From positions 3,743,001-3,807,000 of the forward strand of contig JAPDOI010000010.1 of NCBI GenBank assembly GCA_029168955.1: 64,000 nucleotides of DNA, in the 5' to 3' direction. How positions within the stretch are numbered: position 1 is the first letter of the stretch; each line of letters starts with the position of its first letter. Below, one piece after another: positions 1-9,300 of this stretch. The notes beneath the pieces were generated by a model. The model saw only the letters and a list, made by a program, of their open reading frames with translations. It was not told the DNA's origin and ran no database searches. A program made the translations under genes and the position numbers. Origin of the DNA: Aplectana chamaeleonis. Taxonomy: Eukaryota > Nematoda > Chromadorea > Rhabditida > Cosmocercidae.

Positions 1-371
1 ACACGTAAGGTGGTAACCAGATATGGAGGATATCTGTACTCTCGTATCCCTAAGTCCCGAATAAGAAACCAATTCTTGGGGTTGCACTCATTGCAATCTA
101 GGAGGAAGCTAAGAGATGTATGTATGGTTTTTGAAATAGTTTCGGGTATGGTTTGTGTCAAGCGTTCCGCATTTTATCAACTTACTCATCGCGAACACGT
201 AGAGGAAGCATCAAAATCACATATTCTATACCGAAGAGTGGAATCAGATCGCATGTCTTAACGGTGCGTGCTGGCTCTGCTTATGTTGAGTTGAGGAGTA
301 CCATTGATCCCATATCGACTAACTTTGGGGCTTTCAAACGATTGGCTTCCATTCCTATTCTTTCGTACTAA
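1..371 (+). pseudogene. CR1/jockey-like LINE ORF2, C-terminal remnant (copy A)
   Basis: Two overlapping frames (10-261 and 153-371) together read as the tail of a LINE reverse transcriptase. The first contains YSRIPKSRIRN and, further on, SRRKLRDVCMVFEIVSG; the second ends in FGAFKRL and a stop at 369-371. The first motif is like TYSRISRARLRNN in copy B at 5240-5278, so I assign both to the same group. The switch of frame between about 150 and 215 indicates a frameshift. The polymerase domain lies upstream of the window. There is no catalytic motif here and no complete gene. Family assignment rests on recognition of C-terminal wording typical of CR1/jockey ORF2 and on the partner copy; the exact clade is not resolved. 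Confidence 0.6.
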
Positions 372-468
372 TGTGTTTCACTATGCTTTCTGCAAATTAT
401 GTATGATCATCGGTGTGTATTTGAATTTCTTGTTTATTATCCTACGACTGTCTTAAACGGCGTAATGA
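372..468 (+). other. 3' untranslated tail of LINE copy A
   Basis: This AT-rich stretch lies between the stop codon at 369-371 and the (ATT)n run. It has no reading frame of note. Its position makes it the 3' UTR of copy A. Nothing else is recognisable. Confidence 0.5.
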
Positions 469-493
469 ATTATTATTATTATTATTATTATAT
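469..493. repeat. (ATT)n microsatellite, probable LINE 3' tail
   Basis: About eight ATT units. Many non-LTR retrotransposons of the CR1/RTE type end in a short microsatellite instead of poly(A). Here the run closes copy A and directly abuts the 5'-truncated start of copy B. Confidence 0.75.
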
Positions 494-1957
494 GCGAGAA
501 AATTTCAGAACGCCTTGGGGAAAAATAATAGCAACATTGAGAAGAAGATAATCAATACCGGTCACAAAAACGATTTTTACAAACTTTTGAAAAGAAAAAT
601 GAGGGGTAAAAGTTGGATTGGCAGTATCAAAAAGGATGACTATGTGGCAACTTCTGACGAAGACGAAGCTGATGTTTTGGCCGACAAATTTTGCGAAGCT
701 TTTCTTGATGACAACGGGTGTACACCATTCAATCCAGTAGTTGCTGAGCCAATGAATACATTTCCGTGGTTCGACGAATCAGCTCTTTTCGATATCATAA
801 GGAAGTGGCCAAGTTCTTCTTCTCTGACAGCGGATTTTATTCCTGCAAGTTTTTTGAAAGGCATAGCTCATGTTATAGTCAACCCTTTATGCTATATCTA
901 CAACCAATCTCTCATGTCGTCTGCGATCCCGTCGCAATGGAAGCATTCTTTCATCACACCATTGCTCAGGAAAAATCCTGCAAGTGACGTGGGAAACTAC
1001 CGTCCAGTCCGCATTACATCTTTCCTATGCAGGGCATTTGAAAAAAGTCATCAAGACTCATTTGGTCGAATACCTGCAGAGTAACGGCTTGATTTCTAAC
1101 TGCCAGCATGGATTTGTTTCCGGTAGGTCGATAGAAACCTAAATGTTTGAGTGTTTAAACGACTGGACAGGTAGTCTTGACGTCAAGCGGACTAATGATG
1201 TGGTATATTTCGACTTTTCAAGAGGTTTTGATAAGGTGAGCCATAGCAAGTTAATGTATAAGCTAGTTCAACTGAAGGTACATCCAGTAATTTGCAAATG
1301 GCTTGAAGAAATTCTCACTAATAGAACGTCCAAAGTGAAAGTGGGGTCGGAGTTTTCGTCTTGTAGAAATGTCAGAAGTGAAGTGCCGCAAGGCGATGTA
1401 CTGTCACCTCTACTGTTTATCATTTACACCTCTGATATACCACAAGTAGTGGGTAATGGTGTAATCATGAAACAGTTTGCTGCCGACATCAAGGTCTACC
1501 GCGAAATTACGGATTCCACTGATCAAATTGTTTTGCAGTCGGCAATCGATGGAGTTGTCTCATGGTCCCGTTCATGGAAACTTCCTCTTGCCCCGGATAA
1601 AACAATTTTCATACGGCTGGGATCTTCTGACGTTACGTCTGAATACATGATCGGTGATCAAAGTATTTCCAGAGTACACAGTGTCAGACATCTCGGATTC
1701 CATTATAATGACAAGTTAAACTTTTCTGAACACTTGAAAATAATAAGTAGAAAGGCGCAAGCGCGAACGTTCCAGATTCTCAAAAGTCTCTTCACAAAAG
1801 ATATGGAGATTCTGCTAAAGGCATACAAAACGTATGTCAGACCGATTGTCGAAGCTGGAACAACAGTGTTCTGTCCGTTCAGAAAAAGGGACATTGCTTC
1901 GATTGAGAAAGTTCAAAACAATTATACGAGAAAACTGTTCACCCGTACGCATGACTT
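494..1957 (+). pseudogene. LINE reverse transcriptase fragment (copy B), inactivated
   Basis: This is a non-LTR reverse transcriptase domain in two frames. The first (to 1084) carries the pre-RT region and the N-terminal RT motif VGNYRPVRITS. The second carries motif A (VVYFDFSRGFDKVSH), motif B (EVPQGDVLSPLLF) and motif C. Three lesions are visible. There is a frame change in the A6 run at 1041-1046, and an in-frame TAA at 1140-1142. Motif C reads FAAD where the family has F/Y-A-D-D, so one of the two metal-binding aspartates is lost. In the family, the DD pair coordinates the catalytic magnesium ions, so this copy should be dead even without the frame breaks. The open frame runs on to 2027, but beyond 1957 it is RTE sequence. 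Confidence 0.85.
1940..1957. repeat. Target-site duplication, left copy (RTE insertion)
   Basis: CACCCGTACGCATGACTT occurs here and again exactly at 5222-5239, bracketing the RTE element. The 18-bp identity and the continuity of the LINE frame across it support a target-site duplication. Confidence 0.85.
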
Positions 1958-2030
1958 ACTTGACTTAATCGGTTGGCTTTCGCCTGACGCGGTCATTCCG
2001 CATCTTCACCGAGGTGTGCCGTCCTAGTAG

Positions 2031-4219
2031 TCAGCCGTGTCCATTTTCACGGTCTTCAGCCACAATTTGAACACATTCCATCCAGCTGTCACTATTCCAT
2101 TTCCTGCGAAACGAAACATCGCGCCTGAACTGTCTTTCGATGCCGAGTGACTTCAAATCCTCTTTAACCACATCCGTCCAGAACTTTCGCCTACGCCCAG
2201 GTGGCCGTTTCCAGACAGGATTTGGAAGCATTTTTAAAGCGTGTTGTACGAGGCGAGCCGGCGTTCTTTATATGCCCGAGCAGTCGAAGTCGACTTTCCA
2301 TTGCTGCTTGAGATGGCGTTAGGAGATGCTGGCACCTCCCTCGTGTCAAGCGTTGATGTACTGCGTCGATTTCCTTGTAAAGGTCTTCGTTATGGCATAC
2401 ACGCGGCCAGAAATATCCAAGCAAACGCCTAAAAGCTTCCTCTCCGTGCAATCCACCCTTTCCATCTGCGTTTTCGGTGCTGCCCACGTCTCCGATCCGT
2501 ACATCATGATAGGGCGAATAGCGGATAGGTAGACGCGCAACTTGACTTCCTTCGCGATGGTGGTAGACCACAAACACTTGGTTAGAGAATTGAATGCAGA
2601 CGTAGCTTTCGCACATCGTTGTCGAATATCCGCTGCATAACTACCATCGTTCTTCAGCAAACAGCCCAAATAACAGAAATCGTCCACCAGTTCGATACGT
2701 TGTCCGTCCACACAAACTCCAGTTGAAGGCCTCTGAGAGACCCACATCTGCTTGCATTTGTCGGGACGAAGACGAAGTCCATAGGCTGCGGCATATTTCG
2801 AAACGAGGAGGTTCACAATCCTTTGCAGTTTTGCGTTGTTTTCAGCGAATAACACAATGTCGTCGGCGTACTCCAGGTCGACAAGGGAGCGTCCTGATGG
2901 TGTTAGGATCACATCCGCAGGAAACTGTTCTGCAACTCTACGCATGATGTCATCAACGGCGAAGTTGAAAGAAAAGGTCCTGCAACGGCTCCTTGCCTTA
3001 CTCCTGTTTTCACCTCGAAAGCTGACGTAAATCCGACAGGTGTACGAACTGCTGCTGTTGTTCCTTTGTTCATGTCCTCGATTAACCGAACATACTTTTC
3101 CGGGACTCCATCTGCTCGCAGAGCATTGAGCAATCGATCACGATGAGGAGAGTCGAACGCGGCTTCAAAGTCCAAAAAAAGCAAGCTGTAATGGCTTCGA
3201 AAACCGCTGCCACGATTCAATTACTCTTCTCACGACGAACACTTGGTCGATGGTCGATCTTCCAGGTCGAAAACCGGCTTGCTCATCTCTGGTCGTTCCT
3301 TCACGATGTTTGATAAGTCGCTCGAGAATGATACGTTTCTAAAACCTTGTACATGACACGAAGTAGAGATTCCTCTGTAGTTCTTAGGATCCGTGACGGA
3401 TAGCTTCTTGTGAAGAGGTACGATGATCGCATGTCTCCACGAATCGGGTATCCTTTTCGCTCATCCATATGGCACGGATGGTGTTGGTCATTTCCACGAA
3501 TCCCAGACGGAGGAAGAGCTTTCAGCATTTCAGCAGTGATGTTGTCATCTCCACCTGCCTTTCCATTCTTCATTTTCCGGACACAATCCAAAACTTCCAG
3601 ACTCAGTCGGCGGTTCCTCACTGACATCGTAATGTGCTCTCTGAACATGCGGGAGCTCAGGTACTGATGGCGCTGGACGATTCAGTAGTGAACTGAAGTA
3701 ATCCTTCCATATTGGCAGCGTCGCATCACCAACTGCAACTCCATTGGTAGTGTTCAAGACAGGAGAACATCTCTTCATCTTCCCGATATACTGTCGCAGC
3801 AACGTGTAGGCTTTCTTCGGATTCTTCTCCTTCCAAGCCTTCTCGAACTCCTTAGCTCTACACGTCCACTCTCGTTCGCGGTCACTTTGAAGCTGCCGAC
3901 GCAACTTCCTCCTCAGACGCTTCTCCTCCACGAAGTTTCCTGCAGTTCGGAGAGCACATACTCTGTTGTAGGTAGATGTTGTTTCTTCTGAGACGTAGGC
4001 AAACTTTTTCTTAGGCTGTACAACCGGGAGTGCCTCTTTCGAAGCGTCCTGGATGCACTTGACAAAAGAATCCGCGTCGCAAAGTTTCTTCTTAGTCCGT
4101 ACTCCGATGTGAATAGAAACGCGTTGTCGGAAATTCCTTCTGCACTCTTCATCTCTGAGACTTGTCATGTCAATCCTCTGGAGAGGCTGAGCCCCTCGCT
4201 TCCTCTTATGAATCCTCGC
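2031..4219 (-). pseudogene. RTE reverse transcriptase and C-terminal domain, frameshifted
   Basis: Successive minus-strand fragments (3545-4273, 3301-3648, 2909-3220, 2346-2945, 2191-2616, 2031-2231) lie in changing frames but in protein order. They include the pre-RT linker (KMKNGKAGGDDNITAEMLK), motif A (LLFLDFEAAFDSPHR), motif B (TGVRQGAVAGPFL), an intact YADD box at 2859-2870, the thumb region (FCYLGCLLKNDGSYAADI) and the basic C-terminus (RPPGRRRKFWTDVVKEDLK, then RQFRRDVSFRRKWNSD). This motif set is characteristic of RTE and of the CFDP2-like proteins annotated in animal genomes. One frame change falls in the A/T run at 2968-2975. The stop is the TGA ending the fragment at 2031. Function in the family: target-primed cDNA synthesis at a nicked chromosome. 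Here it is a decayed copy. Confidence 0.85.
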
Positions 4220-5015
4220 AGTGAAGTTCAACAGAACAGGACGGTGATCCGAATCGAATGCGACATCCCACACAGCTCTAGATCTTCGGAATGTCCGATA
4301 CTGGAATATTCGTCGTCAGGACATAGTCAAGCTGTAGTTTCAAAGTTGTCATCTTCCGCTTCCGCTGCTCTTCTGGAGATAGCCGGGTTGGTCCCTGCCA
4401 CGTAAGCTAATGGCGGCGATGATTCCTCTTGAATGTCGATGCAATAATCAGACCACTGCGTTCACAAAAGTCGACAAGGCGGTAGCCATTGTCCGATGTT
4501 TGCTCCACTGGGTAGAACCATTTACCGAGTACTTCGGATTCCTGATCAAGTCCCATCTTCGCATTTGCGTCAATCCCCACGACAACAGCATGTTGACAAG
4601 GTATCCTGGCCAGCAACATATTGAGTTCCTCATAAAACACATCCTTCGAATTGTCCTCGGCGGTTTCAGTGGGCGCATGAGCACTCACTATCCACAGATT
4701 GAATCTTCTGTGATCCCGCAGTCGTACGAATGCATTCCGGCACGACGTTGAGCCAAACTCCTTGACCATACCATTGAAATCCTTCCTTACAGCTATTGCA
4801 CAGCCTCCCACTCTCCTATCGTCAGCGTTACCGCAGTAGATGGTGTACTCTCCGACGCTGATGACGGGTCTATCCTTGAGGCGGGTTTCCTGCAAAGCAG
4901 CAAACGGTGCATGGAAATAGCTCAGAAGTCTGGATAGCGCAGTTTTTTGGATATCACTCGACAGCGATCGACAGTTCAGGGTGGCGAAATTGTGGCTTGT
5001 GGCCAAAGACTCCAT
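4220..5015 (-). pseudogene. RTE apurinic-type endonuclease domain, interrupted
   Basis: The ORF starts with a real ATG at 5013-5015. It shows the APE endonuclease signatures in order: N14 in TLNCRSL, the QET acid (E43), HAPTET, GIDANAKMG with the D-x-N pair, and SDHRPVL at about 4235-4252. A TAG at 4407-4409 interrupts the frame between the DxN and SDH motifs, and the SDH segment is in another frame. In the family, this domain nicks the target DNA to give the primer for reverse transcription. All recognised catalytic residues are present, but they are not in one open frame. Confidence 0.85.
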
Positions 5016-5221
5016 GACTCCCTAGGTACGGATCCTAAGGTATTATGGACCAGAGGCCTTAGTGTGCCGGACGGCGACACCTTTATGCAATGTGCGGGAT
5101 ACTTTCGCGATATAGTTGTGCACGCTATATCGCTCGAACGTTCCCTGTGTACACTCAAACGTCTGCTGGGTTCAGTAGAAGCAGGGGCACCAACGAGCAG
5201 GTACCAACAGACTTGTATACA
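5016..5221 (-). other. 5' leader of the RTE element
   Basis: This is the sequence between the 5' target-site duplication and the ATG at 5015. An incidental minus-strand frame (4976-5290) crosses it and runs into flanking LINE DNA, so I do not call it a gene. It presumably holds the internal promoter; no motif is identifiable by eye. Confidence 0.45.
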
Positions 5222-5239
5222 CACCCGTACGCATGACTT
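5222..5239. repeat. Target-site duplication, right copy (RTE insertion)
   Basis: Identical over 18 bp to 1940-1957. LINE copy B resumes here in frame for about 57 bp before the foldback element begins. Confidence 0.85.
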
Positions 5240-5278
5240 TACATATTCGAGGATATCCCGAGCAAGATTAAGAAACAA

Positions 5279-6086
5279 TCTTCCAAGCAAAAGAGGTTTG
5301 GTTGGCGTCAGAAACGTTTCAACAAAAAGGGATTAATAGGTAAGTTGAATGATGAGAGTCTACATAAAATGAACAATATTCTATCAAAAAAGGGTTTCCC
5401 AAACAAAAGAGGTTTGGTTGGCGTCAGAAACGTTCCAACAAAAAGGGAACAATAGGTAAGTAGAATGAGGAGAGTCTACAAAAAGTGAACAATATTTTCT
5501 GAGACTGATTTTCCTGGCCGATACTTCTTAACAGCAAAAACAAACCGTTGCGATGTTCTACACGGAAGCACTCTGTGGTTCCAAAAATGGTCTTGACTAC
5601 ACGAGAACCGTCCGTTAAATAGTATGTGCATGTAAACCTAATACTTACCATGAGAATAGAAGATGATGCCAAAAACACAGACGGACGGTTAGCTCCAGTT
5701 GCTACGAGAAGCGAAACCAAAGTAAAGCATCTAATGAGAATATTTTCTTATATTCTCGTCAACGAATAGAAGTCCATTCTTGGAAACCATTGAACTCATC
5801 CTCTAGAAGTACCACAATGGTTTGTTTTCGCTGTTAAGAAGTATCGGCCGGGAAAATCAGTCTCAGAAAATATTGTTCACTTTTTGTAGACTCTCCTCAT
5901 TCTACTTACCTATTGTTCCCTTTTTGTTGGAACGTTTCTGACGCCAACCAAACCTCTTTTGCTTGGAAAACCCTTTTTTGATAGAATATTGTTCACTTTT
6001 TGTAGACTCTCATCATTCAACTTACCTATTAATCCCTTTTTGTTGGAACGTTTCTGACGCCAACCGAACCTCTTTTGCTTGGAAGA
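5279..6086. mobile_element. Foldback element with 272-bp ungapped inverted arms
   Basis: The left arm 5279-5550 is the reverse complement of the right arm 5815-6086. Both the outer ends (TCTTCCAAGC with GCTTGGAAGA) and the inner ends (CAAACCGTTG with CAATGGTTTG) pair with the same coordinate sum (11365), so no net gap separates them. Each arm contains about 2.3 tandem copies of a 116-bp unit (for example, starting near 5281 and 5397). The 264-bp centre (5551-5814) has no transposase and no convincing ORF. The right side carries another partial unit to about 6115 that the left lacks, so one end may be truncated. No target duplication is clear. Best described as a non-autonomous foldback or long-TIR element. 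Confidence 0.8.
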
Positions 6087-6241
6087 CCCCTTTTTGATAG
6101 AATTGTTCACTTTTTATTGATATTACGAAGTAATATCCCTGAAAAATCTTTAATAATTTTCGAATAGCATGGATTGCTATAATAATCAGTAAGCAACAAA
6201 CTTGTTGCGCACGCTACAAATGAAGCGCTACTCACTTTCCG
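6087..6241. other. AT-rich DNA between foldback and satellite
   Basis: The first ~30 bp continue the foldback sub-repeat wording (a poly-T stretch, then TAGAATTGTTCACTTTTT). The rest is AT-rich and unrecognised. It contains no ORF, and the satellite starts at its right edge. Confidence 0.5.
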
Positions 6242-6347
6242 CGACGTCCTGATGATGTCAGAAGATGCCCTATGCACTTGGCACGACCTTGGCACGACGT
6301 CCTGATGACGTCACCAGATGCTTTATGCACTTGGCACGACCTTGGTA
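6242..6347. repeat. Divergent 53-bp edge monomers of the satellite
   Basis: Two units of 53 bp (6242-6294 and 6295-6347) match the main monomer with an extra 11-bp CTTGGCACGAC-type duplication and several substitutions (TATGCACTTGGCACGAC where the array has TATGTACTTTACATGAC). The second keeps TGACGTCA; in the first it reads TGATGTCA. A following unit near 6348 lacks most of the palindrome. Divergent terminal monomers are expected at an old array edge. Confidence 0.8.
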
Positions 6348-9300
6348 CGACGTCCTGATCAGATGCCCTGTGTACTTTACATGACATCCTGATGACGTCA
6401 TCAGATGCCCTATGTACTTTACATGACATCCTGATGACGTCATCAGATTCCCTATGTACTTTACATGACACCCTGATGACGTCATCAGATGCCCTATGTA
6501 CTTTACATGACATCCTGATGACGTCATCAGATGCCCTATGTACTTTACATGACACCTGATGACGTCATCAGATGCCTATGTACTTTACATGACATCCTGA
6601 TGACGTCATCAGATGCCCTATGTACTTTACATGACATCCTGATGACGTCATCAGATGCCCTATGTACTTTACATGACACCCTGATGACGTCATCAGATGC
6701 CCTATGTACTTTACATGACATCCTGATGACGTCATCAGATGCCTTATGTACTTTACATGACACTCTGATGACGTCATCAGATGCCCTATATACTTTACAT
6801 GGCATCCTGATGACGTCATCAGATGCCCTATGTACTTTACATGACACCCTGATGACGTCATCAGATGCCCTATGTACTTTACATGACACCCTGATGACGT
6901 CATCAGATGCCCTATGTACTTTACATGACATCCTGATGACGTCATCAGATGCCCTATGTACTTTACATGACACCCTGATGACGTCATCAGATGCCCTTTG
7001 TACTTTACATGACATCCTGATGACGTCATCAGATGCCCTATGTACTTTACATGACATCCTGATGACGTCATCAGATGCCCTATGTACTTTACATGACATC
7101 CTGATGACGTCATCAGATGCCTATGTACTTTACATGACACCTGATGACGTCATCAGATGCCCTATGTACTTTACATGACACCTGATGACGTCATCAGATG
7201 CCCTATGTACTTTACATGACATCCTGATGACGTCATCAGATGCCCTATGTACTTTACATGACACCTGATGACGTCATCAGATGCCCTATGTACTTTACAT
7301 GACATCCTGATGACGTCATCAGATGCCCTATGTACTTTACATGACATCCTGATGACGTCATCAGATGCCTATGTACTTTACATGACACCTGATGACGTCA
7401 TCAGATGCCCTATGTACTTTACATGACATCCTGATGACGTCATCAGATGCCCTATGTACTTTACATGACACCCTGATGACGTCATCAGATGCCCTATGTA
7501 CTTTACATGACACCTGATGACGTCATCAGATGCCCTATGTACTTTACATGACATCCTGATGACGTCATCAGATGCCCTATGTACTTTACATGACACCCTG
7601 ATGACGTCATCAGATGCCCTATGTACTTTACATGACATCCTGATGACGTCATCAGATGCCCTATGTACTTTACATGACATCCTGATGACGTCATCAGATG
7701 CCCTATGTACTTTACATGACACCTGATGACGTCATCAGATGCCCTATGTACTTTACATGACACCCTGATGACGTCATCAGATGCCCTATGTACTTTACAT
7801 GACATCCTGATGACGTCATCAGATGCCCTATGTACTTTACATGACACCCTGATGACGTCATCAGATGCCCTATGTACTTTACATGACATCCTGATGACGT
7901 CATCAGATGCCCTATGTACTTTACATGACACCCTGATGACGTCATCAGATGCCCTATGTACTTTACATGACATCCTGTTGACGTCATCAGATGCCCTATG
8001 TACTTTACATGACATCCTGATGACGTCATCAGATGCCCTATGTACTTTACATGACACCCTGATGACGTCATCAGATGCCCTATGTACTTTACATGACATC
8101 CTGATGACGTCATCAGATGCCCTATGTACTTTACATGACACCTGATGACGTCATCAGATGCCCTATGTACTTTACATGACACCTGATGACGTCATCAGAT
8201 GCCCTATGTACTTTACATGACATCCTGATGACGTCATCAGATGCCCTATGTACTTTACATGACACCCTGATGACGTCATCAGATGCCCTATGTACTTTAC
8301 ATGACACCTGATGACGTCATCAGATGCCCTATGTACTTTACATGACATCCTGATGACGTCATCAGATGCCCTATGTACTTTACATGACATCCTGATGACG
8401 TCATCAGATGCCCTATGTACTTTACATGACACCCTGATGACGTCATCAGATGCCCTATGTACTTTACATGACACCCTGATGACGTCATCAGATGCCCTAT
8501 GTACTTTACATGACATCCTGATGACGTCATCAGATGCCCTATGTACTTTACATGACACCCTGATGACGTCATCAGATGCCCTATGTACTTTACATGACAC
8601 CTGATGACGTCATCAGATGCCCTATGTACTTTACATGACACCCTGATGACGTCATCAGATGCCTATGTACTTTACATGACACCCTGATGACGTCATCAGA
8701 TGCCCTATGTACTTTACATGACACCTGATGACGTCATCAGATGCCTATGTACTTTACATGACACCCTGATGACGTCATCAGATGCCCTATGTACTTTACA
8801 TGACATCCTGATGACGTCATCAGATGCCCTATGTACTTTACATGACACCTGATGACGTCATCAGATGCCCTATGTACTTTACATGACATCCTGATGACGT
8901 CATCAGATGCCCTATGTACTTTACATGACATCCTGATGACGTCATCAGATGCCTATGTACTTTACATGACACCTGATGACGTCATCAGATGCCCTATGTA
9001 CTTTACATGACATCCTGATGACGTCATCAGACGCCCTATGTACTTTAGATGACACCCTGATGACGTCATCAGATGCCCTATGTACTTTACATGACACCCT
9101 GATGACGTCATCAGATGCACTATTTACTTTACATGACATCCTGATGACGTCATCAGATGCCTATGTACTTTACATGACATCCTGATGACGTCATCAGACG
9201 CCCTATGTACTTTAGATGACACCCTGATGACGTCATCAGATGCCTATGTACTTTACATGACATCCTGATGACGTCATCAGACGCCCTATGTACTTTAGAT

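Larger units (their letters stand above)
1958..5221 (-). mobile_element. RTE-clade non-LTR retrotransposon, near full length, decayed
   Basis: A reverse-strand element of 3,264 bp, close to the roughly 3.3 kb typical of RTE elements. Order in its own 5'-3' sense: leader (5221-5016), APE-type endonuclease, reverse transcriptase, short C-terminal domain, short 3' UTR. The 3' end on the minus strand finishes in AAGTC/AAGT-like wording, consistent with the short repeat tails of RTE. It is inserted into LINE copy B and is flanked by an 18-bp duplication. At least six frame changes and one stop disrupt the ORF, so it is not autonomous now. Confidence 0.85.
494..5278 (+). mobile_element. CR1/jockey-like LINE copy B, 5'-truncated, split by an RTE insertion
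   Basis: The element is represented by 494-1957 and 5222-5278. It begins in the middle of ORF2 (YARKFQNALGK... frame), so it is 5'-truncated, as is usual for target-primed reverse transcription. The reading frame that reaches TRTHD at 1941-1955 resumes after the RTE element as TRTHDFTYSRIS at 5224-5259, and the 18-bp sequence at the break is present on both sides. The element stops at about 5278, where the foldback element begins; I do not see it resume after 6086. Confidence 0.75.

Noticed and set aside
4976..5290. 104-aa minus-strand ORF upstream of the RTE endonuclease as a separate RTE ORF1
   Set aside because: It crosses the target-site duplication into LINE and foldback DNA, so its start is chimeric; only its middle belongs to the RTE leader.
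5281..6110. Possible neuropeptide precursor (KR-flanked GLVGVRNV-type peptide repeated in both foldback arms)
   Set aside because: The repeated peptide comes from the 116-bp DNA sub-repeats, appears in opposite orientation in the two arms, has no signal peptide and lies in a noncoding inverted-repeat element.
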